A stretch of 64,000 nucleotides of DNA. It comes from Neodiprion pinetum. Its lineage: Eukaryota; Arthropoda; Insecta; Hymenoptera; Diprionidae. Shown here piece after piece: positions 25,109 through 38,051 of the stretch. The DNA is taken from contig NC_060232.1 of assembly GCF_021155775.2 (NCBI RefSeq), positions 9,555,257-9,619,256 on the forward strand, written 5' to 3'. The notes beneath the pieces were generated by a model, which ran no database searches, was not told the origin of the DNA, and saw only the letters and a list, made by a program, of their open reading frames with translations. The translations under genes were made by a program, and so were the position numbers. The number at the start of each line of letters is the position of its first letter. Within the stretch, counting starts at the first letter, position 1.

Positions 25109-26638
25109 TGTGAGTTATCTGACAAATCGGATAAATGGAAGTTTCACGTTTGGAATGGATTCTTAGAACGAGTTGAAATGTTTCAGGCTGATGGTACACT
25201 CGACGATGTAAAAGAAGGTTCAGAGAATTCAAGAAATAAACTTGCCATATGACTGAATCTTATCAAATTATAAAATTGGATTCTATACTCTAGAAAAAAA
25301 AAAAAATTAATCGTGTAAGAAACTGTCCACAGGCAGTTTCAGAAACTCAAATCTACTTTCCGAGGAAGATTGAGATTCTTTTTGACGTACCAACTGCTGA
25401 CAAGAGACGAAATTTATCAGTAACGATTAAAATTTCTGTAGTTCCAGATTCAATAACTTTGAACTGGTTCGCGAGTTAAAGTAAAGAGGGAAAAATGGCT
25501 CTTAAGCGATAACAACTGCACGCAATACAGTGACTGGAGTTTTGGACGCCACCGATCTTCTGAGATGGTGACAAATAAAGAGGTCATCTCTTCCGGGAAG
25601 GGATTAAGAAAAGTACGGAGGAATATCGCCGAAAAACTCTAAAACAACTGTTGTCATCTCTCGTCTGAAACAGGCGTTTCAAGAACCAGACGCTTACTAC
25701 GCGTTATCGCGGAATTCGTTCCTCCACACTCTCACGTATCTTATAAGTTCATTGATGATTTTACATACATGTTTTGTTTTCTAGATACTCAAGAGCTGAA
25801 AATGGTGATTTTTAAGTAACACACTTGTGAATTGTATTTGCTTATTGTTGACAAGAGGGTTAGAGACATTAAAACTGCGTATAAGGAACAAGGTACGATT
25901 TGAAACCAGTCGCTCATTGACTGTGAAGTGTGATTATGACGGAGCAAAATCGAGATTCCACGACGGTCGATCCGACTAAACGCAACCACAGTACATTTGT
26001 CTGCCGTAATCCTAGTGATGTAACCTTCCACAGTTCCGAGCCGTGATCGCGAGTATCGACTTTAGTCAACTTCCGCAAATGGCCGTTCGAAATTGCGGGA
26101 TGATATGGAAAAGTTACCACAACCCGAAGCTTTTATTCCACAATGTAATTTGGATGAGTTATATAATAAAAGAATATTAATGTTTTTACTATCAACCGTG
26201 TTGAAGTGGATCACCGGCTAACTCAAACATTCCCATCGAATTATCTCAGATCAAGCAGTAAGGCAGACAAAGCTCCGCACGGAAATCGAATCGGAGCTTG
26301 TATCGACTTGGGACGATGGGCTGAATTTGTTGGACGAGTTTCTGTAAAACACGTCAAGAGTCACCAAAAAAAAAATTGATAAAAGCAAATGCATAAGTTT
26401 ACCGCTGGTATACTTCGTACGTCTAGGAAAGTGCCTAAAAAAAGGTGGAAAAAGAGAAGAAAGAAAAACATATATACCGAAAGTACAAAGTCTGAAATGT
26501 GAAATTCAACATCTTCCGGGGGAAACTTTCAAATGTGAAACGAGTTTGGTACCGACCAACGGTTGATAATAGGAAGTCCTGAAAAATACAGGAAGGCAGG
26601 ATACGCTTAAATTAATGTCGGCGAATGAAGCATTCAAA
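25109..26638. other. non-genic DNA, no gene recognised
   Basis: Short AT-rich frames only. A poly-A tract lies near 25,293. Nothing else of note. Confidence 0.4.
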
Positions 26639-27069
26639 AACTGAGAGAAATTTTTAGTTCCGGTTACCGCTCAGTTCTTAACTATTTTCATTTTTTTACC
26701 ATAATCGAAAAATATAGTTCTAGGTACAAAATGAAAATTAGTTTTCTAGCTGTCACCGGAAAGTCTGGTATCCGTTGCTATTCTTTCTCATTGCGATCAC
26801 CGTTGCTATATTTTCTTGTAGCTGTTGCGAAAATTTAATGCTTGCGCAAAAATAAATTGACGTTAAAGCCTTGTTTAACTAAAAAAAGTAGAGCAAACCT
26901 CACAAACTGATTTTGCGTTGCAATTACCAAAAAAGGATCGACAAAAGCGCAAAATGGTTAGGCGTACCTCGTTTTTCGTAATTCCAACAATATTCAGACA
27001 ATTTTTTTTAGCGATACCTGTTTTACTGAATTTTTCTGGTTACTGTAACAAATGAAACTTTTCTCAGTT
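26639..27069 (+). mobile_element. MITE copy 4, full length
   Basis: About 430 bp in plus orientation, from CTGAGAGAAATTTTTAGTTC (first bases of the terminus altered) to GAAACTTTTCTCAGTTG. It carries all internal blocks of the family, including the AACGATACCTGTTTTACTG-type right arm with small differences. It is inverted relative to copies 1 and 3. Confidence 0.87.
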
Positions 27070-29732
27070 GGTGATCAACACATATGCGACACTCGAAATT
27101 CGGATGACAAGATAAAGTACGAGTCGAAAATAGACAGCATTGAATCACGACTAACGAACGCAACCTTGCAGCTGTAACAGGAACGTAACTACCGAAGCTT
27201 AATTGTAACTAACATGGTTCACGGTATTCGCCTGCTGCATGGCAGGACAGGTTCTCTTTTTAAGCATTGCCATAAATCAGGGGATTTACTCAATTTTCCA
27301 CCAGCTTACGAGAGCTGGTTTACAGTCTTGCCCTGATGCAGACTGGGCGCGAGGAACCCGCGATCTACACGTGAAGCACACGTATGTGGATGCAGGTACA
27401 CAGGTACGATAACCGCACACCAACGTTCGCTGCAGTCGACTCTTTTAGCGGTAAACAGCCGGCAGCTGGTCCAATCGCGAATCGATGTGAAAGTTCAATT
27501 TACCAAACAGAATTTATACTATTGAAACAACTATCAACAAACCTCATCCTGCGCAACTTTGGAAAGTGTACACAAGACGTTGGATTAACAACACAGTATA
27601 AGGTTTGCATGACGAGACCAATGGTGATGTCTCCATATATCCAAGTCCACGTATCGCAAATGTGAAAAAAAAGGGCTTAACCTCTTGACGAAGCAACGAG
27701 AAAATATCACTTTACACAAACATTTTTGTTCGAGGCCTGCACTGCAGTTAAATCAAATGAAATCTGACTACATTCGGAATGTAAAGCACATACGAAGCGT
27801 TGGTAGGGATTGCGTAGTGGCAATATGCAATAAATTGCATTACTAATATCCTGTTATTTATTGGATAGAATTAGGCATGATTAATAGAGAATCTAGCGGA
27901 GTTTAGGGGGTGCAGTGTTTGGTGTCCGATAACTGCTTGGTAGGTATACAGGACGTAGTTCAAAGGAATTGCATGCGGCTAATGCGACGCGACATCGCGC
28001 TCACAATCAGAGTCTGTTTTCGTCACAGTCGCTGAAAAGTAATTATTGACCGTCACTGCTAGGAAAACAGAATTGGCAGATCGGTGACTACCCATGATGG
28101 ACACCGCTAGTTTTTCATTTGAACAATCCTCAGCCGCGAACACAGAAACTTGCAGGCTAAAAGTGAACAAAACATTGCAAAATGCAGTGGGTAGATAGAT
28201 GATGGTGAAACATTGTGCACCGAATTAGCGTCGTTTACACCTATCAACTTAACATTTTAATATTGTTCCGACATATATTATTATATATTTTTAACATCAT
28301 ATATCTACCATAGCCTTTCCCATTTTCAGGAAGTTTTGATCGCTGTTTTTGTACGATAATAGCTTCGATTGAGGATCCGTGCAAAATATGTGAGGAATCG
28401 GCGACACTTTTTTCCACAGTGGTTGGAAACTTTTTCTGTTCAATGTGCGAAAATTATTAAGTACGCTGATTATAATCAACGGAATGTCGTTACGAAAATA
28501 GTCTCTCCGTGGAGTTATTGGAAAGGGTTAAATTTTCACCGCGTCAAATTAAGTATGTAACGAAATTTCGAGCCAATTTCCGCTCGTCCATTAAACCCCA
28601 TCGCCGGTGAAATTCGTACATTTAGTTCAATGCCTCGGCACTCTTCGAAGAATATATCTATAAAAGTTTCACAAGCTGAACTCTCGACTCCTTCGTAACA
28701 CCCGGCGGGCGTATTCTGGAATTGAAATGACGTTTTCCATCCGGATGAAATCGCAACCAATATCCAAGTTCTGAAAAGCAGTTGCGATTAGCCAAGATAT
28801 TATTTATAATTAGGTACGCATCCTGACAAAACACTCCGTATTTCACGGATCTATCAGCTCTACGCGTCATAGTCGGATTACAATTTGCAATACCTGCAGC
28901 CTGTCTTTTGCTGTAACTCTACTCGTGTCACAGGGATTATAATCCCATTTAATTAGCTCTGAAAGCTGGAGCCTACAGCGATGAGCTGCTTTCCGCCCAA
29001 ACACAAACCGTCCCAACATCACCCGACAGCTTTTACCGCTGAAGTTCGTTACTGCCAAAATTTAAATTTTCGCCAGTGTTCAGTTGTTGCAGAAAAAACG
29101 TAATTGGCTGCCAATCATTTTCCGTCCGACTGAATTGGCCTCGACTGCAACCTGTTAACGTACCTTGTTAACAAAACTATTCAATTCGTTTTTACATACG
29201 TCGCGTTAATACTCGAGAGAGGCGATTGGAAGTCTTTATAGTATCACGACCATAGAAAATATTATAGCAGAGAAGGAGTTTTCGTCACGGAAAATTGATC
29301 GGAGAAAATTGCGAAAACAGTTAGTTTCGTGTTATGAGAAAGTGGAAGAAAGACCTATATCAGTGAAGCTGAAAAGGTGGTAACTTTCCCGGTTTTACGG
29401 GGGTTGCCTTCCTGGTTTAACCGCTCGTTTACCGAGAGTCCGAAGCTTCGCAAGCTCGGAGGAAGTGCGCGAGTACGTTTGTGAGTGCGTGGTTCCTGGC
29501 ATCAGCGAATAAGAGAACGGAACCTTCCAAGCCGAGGATACCAAAGTTGGAAAAGTTTATACTGTTGAAGGAAACGTCGCAGCAACGAAGTCATCTCAAT
29601 GCAAATGCATTCTAGTGGAGCATCCGGAATGTATATAATACAGAGGTGTATCAAGATACAGCGGAAATAAAGGAAAAATCGAAAGCGCCTCGCAAAGATA
29701 AATTCGAATACAAGTACGAGTCGAGGTTCGTA
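27070..29732. other. non-genic DNA, no gene recognised
   Basis: Open frames such as 27,384-27,665 (plus, 93 codons) and 28,658-29,058 (minus) contain no motif I recognise and have no convincing splice context. About 27,300-27,480 is slightly GC-richer. Confidence 0.35.
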
Positions 29733-29999
29733 CACTGAGAGAAATTTTTAGTTCCCGTTACCGCTCAGTCTTTAAATATTTTCATTTTTTACAACCACCG
29801 AAAAATATAGTTCTAGGTATGAAATGAAAATTAGCTTTCTAGCTGTTACCGGAAAATCTAGTATCCGTTACTATTCTTTCTCATTACGATCACTGTTACT
29901 ATATTTTCTTGTAACAGTTGCGAAAATTCAATGCTTGCGCAACGATAAATTGACGTTGCATTATTCTAGTTACTGTAACGAATGAAATTTTCCTCAGTA
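29733..29999 (+). mobile_element. MITE copy 5, internal deletion derivative
   Basis: About 267 bp. The left ~210 bp (CACTGAGAGAAATTTTTAG onward) joins directly to the last ~50 bp (CTAGTTACTGTAACGAATG...CCTCAG), so about 160 bp of the interior is deleted. TA flanks the left end and TA follows the right end, consistent with a TA target site. Confidence 0.85.
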
Positions 30000-32900
30000 T
30001 ACAGAGACTGCGAGAACAGTGGAAAGTGAGATTCCTCGTCATCGAAAGGACGGATCACGACGCTGCTCTTAGTGACTGGTTCCAGGGTTGGTCGGTGTAC
30101 CGTCTGCTGCGATCTCGGCGCTTTGGCGAGGATCTGTACCGTCAGCTCTCCAGGGGAATCCAATAGAGCTTCAGACCCCAGGATGCACAGGATTGCACCA
30201 AGTTCTCGAAATTGAAAAATTCAAAGGATTTCAACCAGTGCCGGCTACCCGGCTTCCGGGTGATGCAGTGTTACGGATCGAAAGTAGGTACGTCAGAAGA
30301 CCTCGGGGAAAAAAATTATTCCAAAAGTGCACCTATCGACGGAATCGAAGCTCAGAACTCGAAAAAGTTTAAAGCATCAAACATATAAGCTCACATTCCT
30401 CAATTTATCGAATACGCCGTAGCTTGGATGTCTAAATTCCGAAATGCGTGTGATGAAAAAAGTGAGCCAAGGAAATTCTTTTTGCAAACGTACTGCTAAA
30501 TATTTCATAACGTAGGTATACCTACATGCGCACAGAAATACTTCGGAGCTTTGTGCCATTAATCGACGAAGATTCCATTCCTCTGGAAATATTTTACTTT
30601 CGATTTTTTTTTTTTTTTTTTTACGCATTACCTCGAGCACATTACTATAAAGCGTATCGATCAATCATTTGAGATTTTTACCGAATGTTTTCCTCAAAAA
30701 TTCCACAGCAAGAGGGGGAAAAATAAGGAAATCGTAAAAATCGGAAGAATTCACCTACCGCCATAATCCACGCCGCAGGTATGTATACATATTGTGAAAT
30801 TCCTCTCATGTATAGGTATACGCATACTTCGCACTCTGAAGTGAAACATGGAGAGTGTTTGCAGCTTGAAATCGGCCGGGTTCGGCTTATATCGTGACAC
30901 TGCGTCCCTCAGAATCTTTCATTGTAGAGGAATTTAGATTCCCGGTGTGATTCTTGGTTTGGTACACGGAGAGCGGAACAAATTAACTTCAACAATTACG
31001 GTGATGAACCGGAAAAATTCAATCCCGTTACAACTTTTTTCATTAAAAGTGCAGTTAGTATATTATTTTTTACTAGTTATACAGTAGGCGCATTTGGCAC
31101 TTTGGAATAAATGTTGATTCAACATTATGGCATACAAGAGTTTTCCTTTTCAATACGAGTCGGATAGTCGAATTGTTGAAAGTAGTTCAGTTGTGAATTT
31201 TTTTCTCAGATTAATGCTCGCTAAACCTCGCAGCTTTTTTTCAACATTATCACCCTTGCAATAAAATATATACTGAGAATGCGTCTAAAACAAGTGTATT
31301 TTAAATTTTAAATGGGGAAAGAGTTGAGATAAGAGTCTGAAAAAATTAATTAAGAACTTGATTCGGGGGGCGTTCCAGAAAAAAATTCGTCAACACCTTA
31401 ACAATGTACGTGATGTATGAAAATTTTCATACACCCGTCATTTCTTGGTGTAAATTCAAGGTGGTTGAATGTTTTTTCTTGTGTTTTTTTAGTACCTAAT
31501 TAGCATCGGGATTTTCTTTGCGACGGAACACATTCAGCTGCAGCCTTTATTACGTAAACAGTCTGAAGTTGAAATTTATAATGAGGGTTCAAAGTTCACT
31601 CGAGTCGCATCAGGCAAAGGAAAAATCGCTTACTTAATGCGAGGTGAATTGTATTAAATTCTGGGTCAAATTTATGCGACTGCAAAATTTTTGTTGCTTT
31701 CTTCACATCCTGATTGCTTTTCAATTCGTTCTCATCATTCATTTTCACGATAAGCCTCGGCAGAATGAGCTTTTTAATACAGAAATTTCAACTTGGCCTG
31801 ACGGGATAAGTGTTTTGTTGCAGGAAGAAGTTTTTCTTCTTTCACATCTTCGTTCAAGTATAAAAACAAATCGACGAGTGTTGGCGGGTTGTTTTCAGCC
31901 CGACGAGATTCGTCGAGTTTTTTCTATGTGCAATGTTGAGTGTCGCGTGAAATAACAGATTCTCCGTTTTCTCGCGTTGCGAGGAAGTAAATCAAAGAAG
32001 CAAAAACAAAGTTCAGACTGCGGAGAGAAGAAAAAAAAGAAAAGAAAAGGGTAAGCAGCATATTCACCCGTTAATTGAAAATCTTTGTCAATAGTAATAA
32101 TTAATTACTGCCACGTAAAATAATCATAATCACACAACCCCGGAAGGATGATAATTACAACTCCAACTCCGAAATGAATTCGGAAAACAATTCAGTTAAG
32201 TCGTAGCCTTCCTACGTCAATTTTTATCGAAGCTAATTGTAAACACCTCTTAACAATTTGTACGTACATGAAAAATTGTAGAATACAGTAGAGAATATTC
32301 GCTCGAGCGAATTCATCTCCCCGCGATCAATATCGCGAGTCTAACGGCATGTCCATCATTCGAATATCGTGAATAGTTGAGAGACTCGTTTAAAAAAATA
32401 TATCTGACTTCATGTAGCGGTACATGAATTACCCAAGACTGAATATCAAAATTTTTTAAATATTAAAACAACAAGTATCGAACGATCATGATCGACTGTT
32501 TTCGTTCTTTCAAAAAAAATAATTCTCCAAATGTTGACTGACAATTTTCAAATTTGTACATGTAATGAACTTTTAAAAGAATAACTTGCCTAACAAATTC
32601 GTTGTACTTGCCCAATCAACTAACGAATTCCAGTCTTATAAGATATTATTATAGTTAACGCCCCCATCACATGAAAATTACAAAGGTTTGTGACAAGACT
32701 GAAATGCTATTTATGTGTTACTTTTGGCCCAAGATTTTAATTTAATAAGAGTTGAGATTAAATTGGGAATTGTTTTTGGCTTGATGTGAAACCATAGCTC
32801 TTAGAATAGTATAAGGGTTACACATTTGTAGCATTTCGTTTTACACCAGTGATAAGCTCATAAGAAGCTCATAATTCGCACAAACAAATTTGCCAATTTT

Positions 32901-33215
32901 TTTAGTGAAAATCGCGTTTTTGACTTTCCAGTGTTACCAAAAGTTGAAAAATCAATAATAAAAAAAAAAAAAAAAAAAAAAAAACTCGACAGCGTTACCC
33001 GGGGAAACTCATAAACTAATAAAATCAATTTGACTTTTTGATTTCGGATGACCCAGTGATGAGTTACAACCGTCACCGCAAAAAAACTTTTTCATTGCGA
33101 CGTCTCCGGAGATTTGCTGCCAACGGCTTAGTTTTTAATATTTTTCACTGAAATTTTCAGAAAATATTCTTGAAATGTTACTCTACAATACTGTAATCAG
33201 TTAATTTAAAATACG
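30000..33215. other. non-genic DNA, no gene recognised
   Basis: Contains T runs (about 30,605-30,622), an A run (about 32,960-32,983) and short frames without motifs. A 103-codon plus frame at 31,644-31,955 has a hydrophobic start (CFLHILIAFQFVLIIHF) but no family resemblance and no splice partner. Confidence 0.35.
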
Positions 33216-33279
33216 TTGACTGTATCTTGTAAAAAAAGTGTTCAAAAAAGTGTCTTTTTTTTTCACCAAATTAACGATA

Positions 33280-33600
33280 CTCCCCCCCGTCCGCCGCTAA
33301 ATGAAAAATCAATCCTTAGACCGCCATTAAATGAAATATTGCAATTGTCTAAAAAGTACCCAAAAGGCATGCGTATGAGTCACAGGCTTTGCAGTGGTTC
33401 CCGTATTCCCCTAAAAGTACCCTATTTTTTTTTGCCGCGCACTATAAGCACTCTAATCGTGAAACTGAAGGTGTTTCCCCTAAATGTACTTTGAAGCATA
33501 CCATTTCCTCTTCAAGACCACCCACTTTGATCGATGAAATACCTCATGAAATACCACAAAAGTACCCACGGGACAGGGGGGGAGGGGGGGGGGCAACGTA
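33280..33600. repeat. low-complexity block with G-rich end
   Basis: Contains two short direct repeats (CCGCCGCTAAATGAAAAAT and CCGCCATTAAATGAAATAT) and ends in a purine/G-rich run (GGGGGGGAGGGGGGGGGG, about 33,577-33,594) that could form a G-quadruplex. Frames across it are repetitive and not protein-like. Confidence 0.5.
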
Positions 33601-34050
33601 ACGTGTTGAAACTTTACAGTGGATATCTACTTATCATTCGTATCATGAATAAATTGAACGAATGTCTGAAGTGTATTGCGAGATAAATACGACGAGAAAA
33701 ATACGAGGGAGAAATTTTTCAGAATGCGTAGAGGAAGTCACAGCTCATACATGGGCACGAGTAGCGAAGCGTCAAGTTTACACATTCTTTTGCAAAGTGG
33801 CTAGATGAGGGACCACGTAAGAGGCAGTAGAATGATGGAAGCGTTTCGTCCTGGGGTAGTTTTACCTCCTTCTCAGTTCTGACCAATTTCTTATCCCCTT
33901 TACTGACACCCCTTTACCACAAACCCAGTGAACCTCGCTCCGTCGTTCCAAGTACTTACTTCCCCCTTTAGCCATTTCTTTTCGTTTCTGCATCAAGTCT
34001 CGGATTTCGACAATTGAACGGGGTTAGTTCAGAAAATTTCCAGCCCTCCG
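33601..34050. other. non-genic DNA
   Basis: No gene or repeat recognised in this short spacer. Confidence 0.4.
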
Positions 34051-34515
34051 CTACCAAACATTCCTTGCGTGTACACTTTCATCGGAAAAGATTAATGTAT
34101 TACCATAATTTAAATCTTGTTGGAAGGAATTTCTGATCATATCAAAAAAGGGAAAACTCGGTGTTATCGAAATTTCACCAAAGTTCCCCTTCAACAACGT
34201 AATACCGAGAGTTGTAAGTTCGAACCAGCATGAAGAAAGACGCTCGGAATGCACTTGTACCGTTTCGCACCAAACGATTTGACTTAAACGATTGCTTATT
34301 TGAAAGAGCGCAGTTTCGAGTGTACGAAATAATGCTGCGCTTGGATTTTTCAAATTTCTTACTTGTACCCTTTTGGCACTGATCCCCTCAATTCTTTTTT
34401 CTGGTAAAAAGACGATCAATTCAGTGGCAAGCATCAAGTCTTGCTTCCAAGGAAAGTACGTCGGACAAAACAACGACAAACTTCTGCTGTTGGTTCGAAA
34501 TTTTTCCTGAACCAA
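34051..34515 (-). other. unassigned 154-codon open frame
   Basis: The longest intronless frame in the 14-43 kb interval. Its composition is protein-like (few homopolymers, a balanced residue mix, segments such as WFELTTLGITLLKGNFGEIS) but I recognise no domain, signal peptide or transposase/reverse-transcriptase motif. It lies directly beside the degenerate repeats at 34.8-35.5 kb. It may be a chance frame, a fragment of an unrecognised mobile element or a lineage-specific gene. Confidence 0.2.
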
Positions 34516-34819
34516 CCACAGCAGGATATCAGTCGGATTGTGGGCCGTATAATCTAGGATTCAGACACACAGTCGAGGATAAATCATTTGCCATGAATCA
34601 TCGAATCTACAATCGTCAGTGCGTAGAATTTACAGTAGCATTTCGTATGACGCAGATTTTCGCTGCGGTTGATCAACTCAAAAAAGTAGCTGTATCAAGC
34701 CGTAGCCACCACATTCGAAAATCGACATATTTCCTATAAGATAATTGAGGGCTAATTAACCGATAATTAAATGTTCTACTTTCGACGTAAATGTTCCAAG
34801 GTAAAGATGAAAAAACTAT
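34516..34819. other. non-genic DNA
   Basis: Short spacer between the unassigned open frame and the degenerate repeat cluster. No gene or repeat recognised. Confidence 0.35.
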
Positions 34820-35480
34820 GGCGGTGTCACCTTGAAAAGAGAAACATGGAACCGTCACGCCAAAAAACAACGAGAAGGAAAAAAAATTTCGAAAAAGAAT
34901 TGAAGCCAGAATAAAAGGCCCATTAAATGGCATATCTTCGAATTAATTGCTCCACATTAAAAAAAAAAAGAAAACCTGTTTTGGTGCCACCTCGAGATAA
35001 ATCTGGAACCACCACACCAAAAATAACGGGATCAAAAAGAAATGTCGAAAAACCATTCGAGCCAGAATTAAAAGCTCATTAAAGGTTCCACGAATCCAAG
35101 AATGAAAAATTTTCTGAAAGTCACCCCTGCAGGGCGAGAACTCCCCTAAACGAGAAATCGGTGTAACTCTTTGACTGAACAAGTTAAGAGAGTTCCGAGA
35201 GGCGTTAAAATTACTGTGAAATTAAAGGCTCTCGGTACACTGCCCGTGCGAAATAAATGCTTCACCCCCAAGGGGAGAACCACCCCCGAACTCGACATAT
35301 CGGTCTAACTGTTTGATGAAACAAGTTAGAGAGCTTCGAGAGGCGTCGAAATTACTCTAGAATTAAAGGCTCTAGATATATCGCCCGTGCGAATTATATG
35401 CTCTACCCCCGAACCCGAAAAATCGGTGTGTCTCTTTGACGGAACAAGTTGGAGGGTTTAGAAAAGCGTCAATCGAAATT
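34820..35480. repeat. cluster of diverged tandem repeats (two unit types)
   Basis: Two copies of a ~150-bp unit lie at about 34,826-34,930 and 34,978-35,090. They share GGTG(T/C)CACCT, GAACC(G/A)(T/C)CAC(G/A)CC and GAGCCAGAAT-type blocks. Three copies of a second unit follow, beginning near 35,153, 35,297 and 35,419. Each reads ATCGGTGTAACTCTTTGA, then AACAAGTT(A/G)GAG, AGAGGCGTC, AATTAC, AATTAAAGGCTCT and GCCCGTGCGAA in order. Spacing is 120-145 bp. No conserved reading frame runs through the units, so a decayed satellite or repeat-rich transposon is more likely than a gene. Confidence 0.65.
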
Positions 35481-37689
35481 ACTTTACATCAACAAGCTCT
35501 TTACCGGAGAGTTCAAAAGTCCACGTTTCGGAGAATCTACTAAAGTTTGGAAGTGATTCTGCCATGTGTTAGTTTTCAGATTTTCAGATTTCCATTACTC
35601 GAAATGATACATAATCGAATTGACTCGAATGATGAAAAAATTGACAATAGCACAAAATCAAGGAAAAATCGAGAGAGAAATTTTAGTGAATTTTTGGAAA
35701 CACCAAGTTTCTCATTGTTTGGTTGATTGTAGTTAGTTTCCGTGAACGTTCGAACACGTAATTGTGTCCCATAAATATTCTCAGAATAATTTGCTAATTT
35801 AGCATCTTCAGTAATCATACGACCTCTTTATAATTCAGAAATCGGCAAAGTGATTAATTTCAGAGATATTTTGTTTACATATTATTAATTGTTTATCAAG
35901 TTGCAAACATAGTTTGACAGAATTGAAATTGTTTTTCAAATCGATATTAGTTGAGCATATAGTTATGAATAAATTAATAATAATATTTGCATATTGATGA
36001 TTTTCAATATTTCGAAAATCTATAATTGAAATTATTCAATTTAACACCACATGATGAGTGATAAATTGCTTCCAATAAATCTATCTTTTTCAGAAAATTG
36101 GTCAATCGGTTAAGAAAAAATAAATTATTTCATAATATAACTTATTGGAAAGTCGATTATTAATTTTTTGAAAAATAGTCGATTACTGAAGAATGATTTG
36201 CTAATTATTGAAAAACTTAGTGATGCAAAAGGTAAAATTAGGCTAATTTTTGTAAAAATGGTCAATCAATGAAGAGTTATTTTCGTAAAAAAATCGAGTT
36301 TACGTTTAAAAACTGTGTTATAGGAAGAAATTGTTATTCATACAGGTATAATATTAAACATAAAAAGATGCTACGATATGCTAAACCCTCTGTGTAGTCT
36401 CGTCTTGCTCATTTTCCATACAACCAGTCACGGAATGCAAATAGCGATAAAAGTTCTCGAGTTTCTTCGAAAGTTCCATTCGACTATATAATAGAATGAG
36501 ATTTACTACGCAAGTGTTTCCCATTTACCACAAAAGTTTTGTAGATCAGAAAACGAATACTGGAAACTACGCGAAGTTCAGGAATTTCAAGAAGCGTATA
36601 AAAATTAGAAAATTCAATTATTCATTTCTAATATTTTCCCGGTTAGTAAAATTTGTATTACTTTGATTGAAAATCCGATTGAAAAATCGATAGAATTTCT
36701 ACACTACAGCTATACTATTTTATTGATACGACGGAATTCTGTTAGAAAAATCAAGAAACGTCTTATTTTCTTCTATTTGTTAATAACTCAGGCTAACGAT
36801 TGTGAAACAGTTTTCTCATCGATACGAAAATAACAAGTCTTTCGAATAAAATGAATCGAAGAATTTCAATCGGACAAAAAAACTCCAAAAATGCTTATTT
36901 TCCATTGCCTGATTGCTGTTATTTGATATTGAAATATTACTTCTATGTATTATTAAAAATTACAGGTTATGAGTCGCAAACCATCGACAACAAACATGAA
37001 TTTTTGTAGAGAGTATGTCAGAAAAAAATTAAAATATGGCTACCTGTGAGAGTTTTACAAATTATTAAGAATTCAGCCTTACGGATTCCCTTAATAGATA
37101 AAATTTCCGTCGGCGATTTTAGCATCAGTGAACGAAACGGTTGAGCAGCGATCGGCAAACTTGCAGGTCGCATCGGTAACCGCATGACATCAAAATCGGT
37201 AAGACGGGAAAAGCAAAAATACTGCAACTCTTAATTCTAGAATATGCCTTGCGCAGTACAAGAAGCTTTTTACACACGCATCGAATCTTTTCCGTGGTTT
37301 AAAGGCTGATTCTATTTTCCTCAGCAACAACTCTACATGCACAAGTGTTCCGGTCAGTATAATTATGACGGATACGCGTATCTCCTTCCTTCGAGCGGAA
37401 GTTCCTGCTATATTTCAGAGACAGGCAGCATACCCGGTAGCGGGTGCAAACGGTCGGGTAACACGAGGTAATAACGTCAGGGGTTTATGATATGTACACT
37501 TACGACCTTTGACCCAGCTTATGCCGGCGCTATTTACGACGGTCGTTGCGCGATGTCATTTTGTTCGTCAAATAGGAAACGGAGCGGGATCCGAATGAAA
37601 AGATTCATGCATGCGTATGTGTCTGCCTTTGTCGGTGTATACACCTAGATGATCGCTGTCTCTTAGGTGCGTATTTCCTCTCTATGTTA
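35481..37689. other. very AT-rich non-genic DNA
   Basis: About 35,820-36,960 is among the most AT-rich DNA in the window and has no open frame of note. About 37,300-37,600 is GC-richer but has no recognisable exon. Confidence 0.4.
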
Positions 37690-38051
37690 CACTGAGAGAA
37701 ATTTTTAGTTCCGGTTACCGCTCAGTCCTTGACTATTTTCATATTTTACCAGAATCGAAAAACATAGTTCTAGGTAGAAAATGAAAATTAGCTTTCTAGC
37801 TGTGACCGGAAAATCTAGTATCCGTTACTATTCTTTCTCATTATCATCACTCTTAATATATTTTCTTGTAACTGTTGCGAAAATTTAATGCTTGTGCAAC
37901 AATAAATTCATGTTAAAGCCTTGTTTAGCTAAAAAAGTAGAGTAAACCGAAGAAAATGATTTTGCGTTGCAATTACCAAAAAAGTTTTATTAACGATACC
38001 TGTTTTACTGAATTTTTCTAGTTACTGTAACAAATGAAATTTTTCTCAGTG
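37690..38051 (+). mobile_element. MITE copy 6 with TA target-site duplication
   Basis: About 362 bp from CACTGAGAGAAATTTTTAG to AATTTTTCTCAGTG, flanked by TA on each side. It is shorter than the ~430-bp form because about 60-70 bp are missing between the AATTACCAAAAAAG and TTTTATTAACGATACC blocks (the GGATCG...GTACCTCG segment). The termini are the best preserved of the set. Confidence 0.9.

Noticed and set aside
24894..25232. 112-codon minus-strand ORF
   Set aside because: It is MITE copy 3 read in frame; the same peptide fragment recurs at 6102-6299 in copy 1. The family has no coding role.
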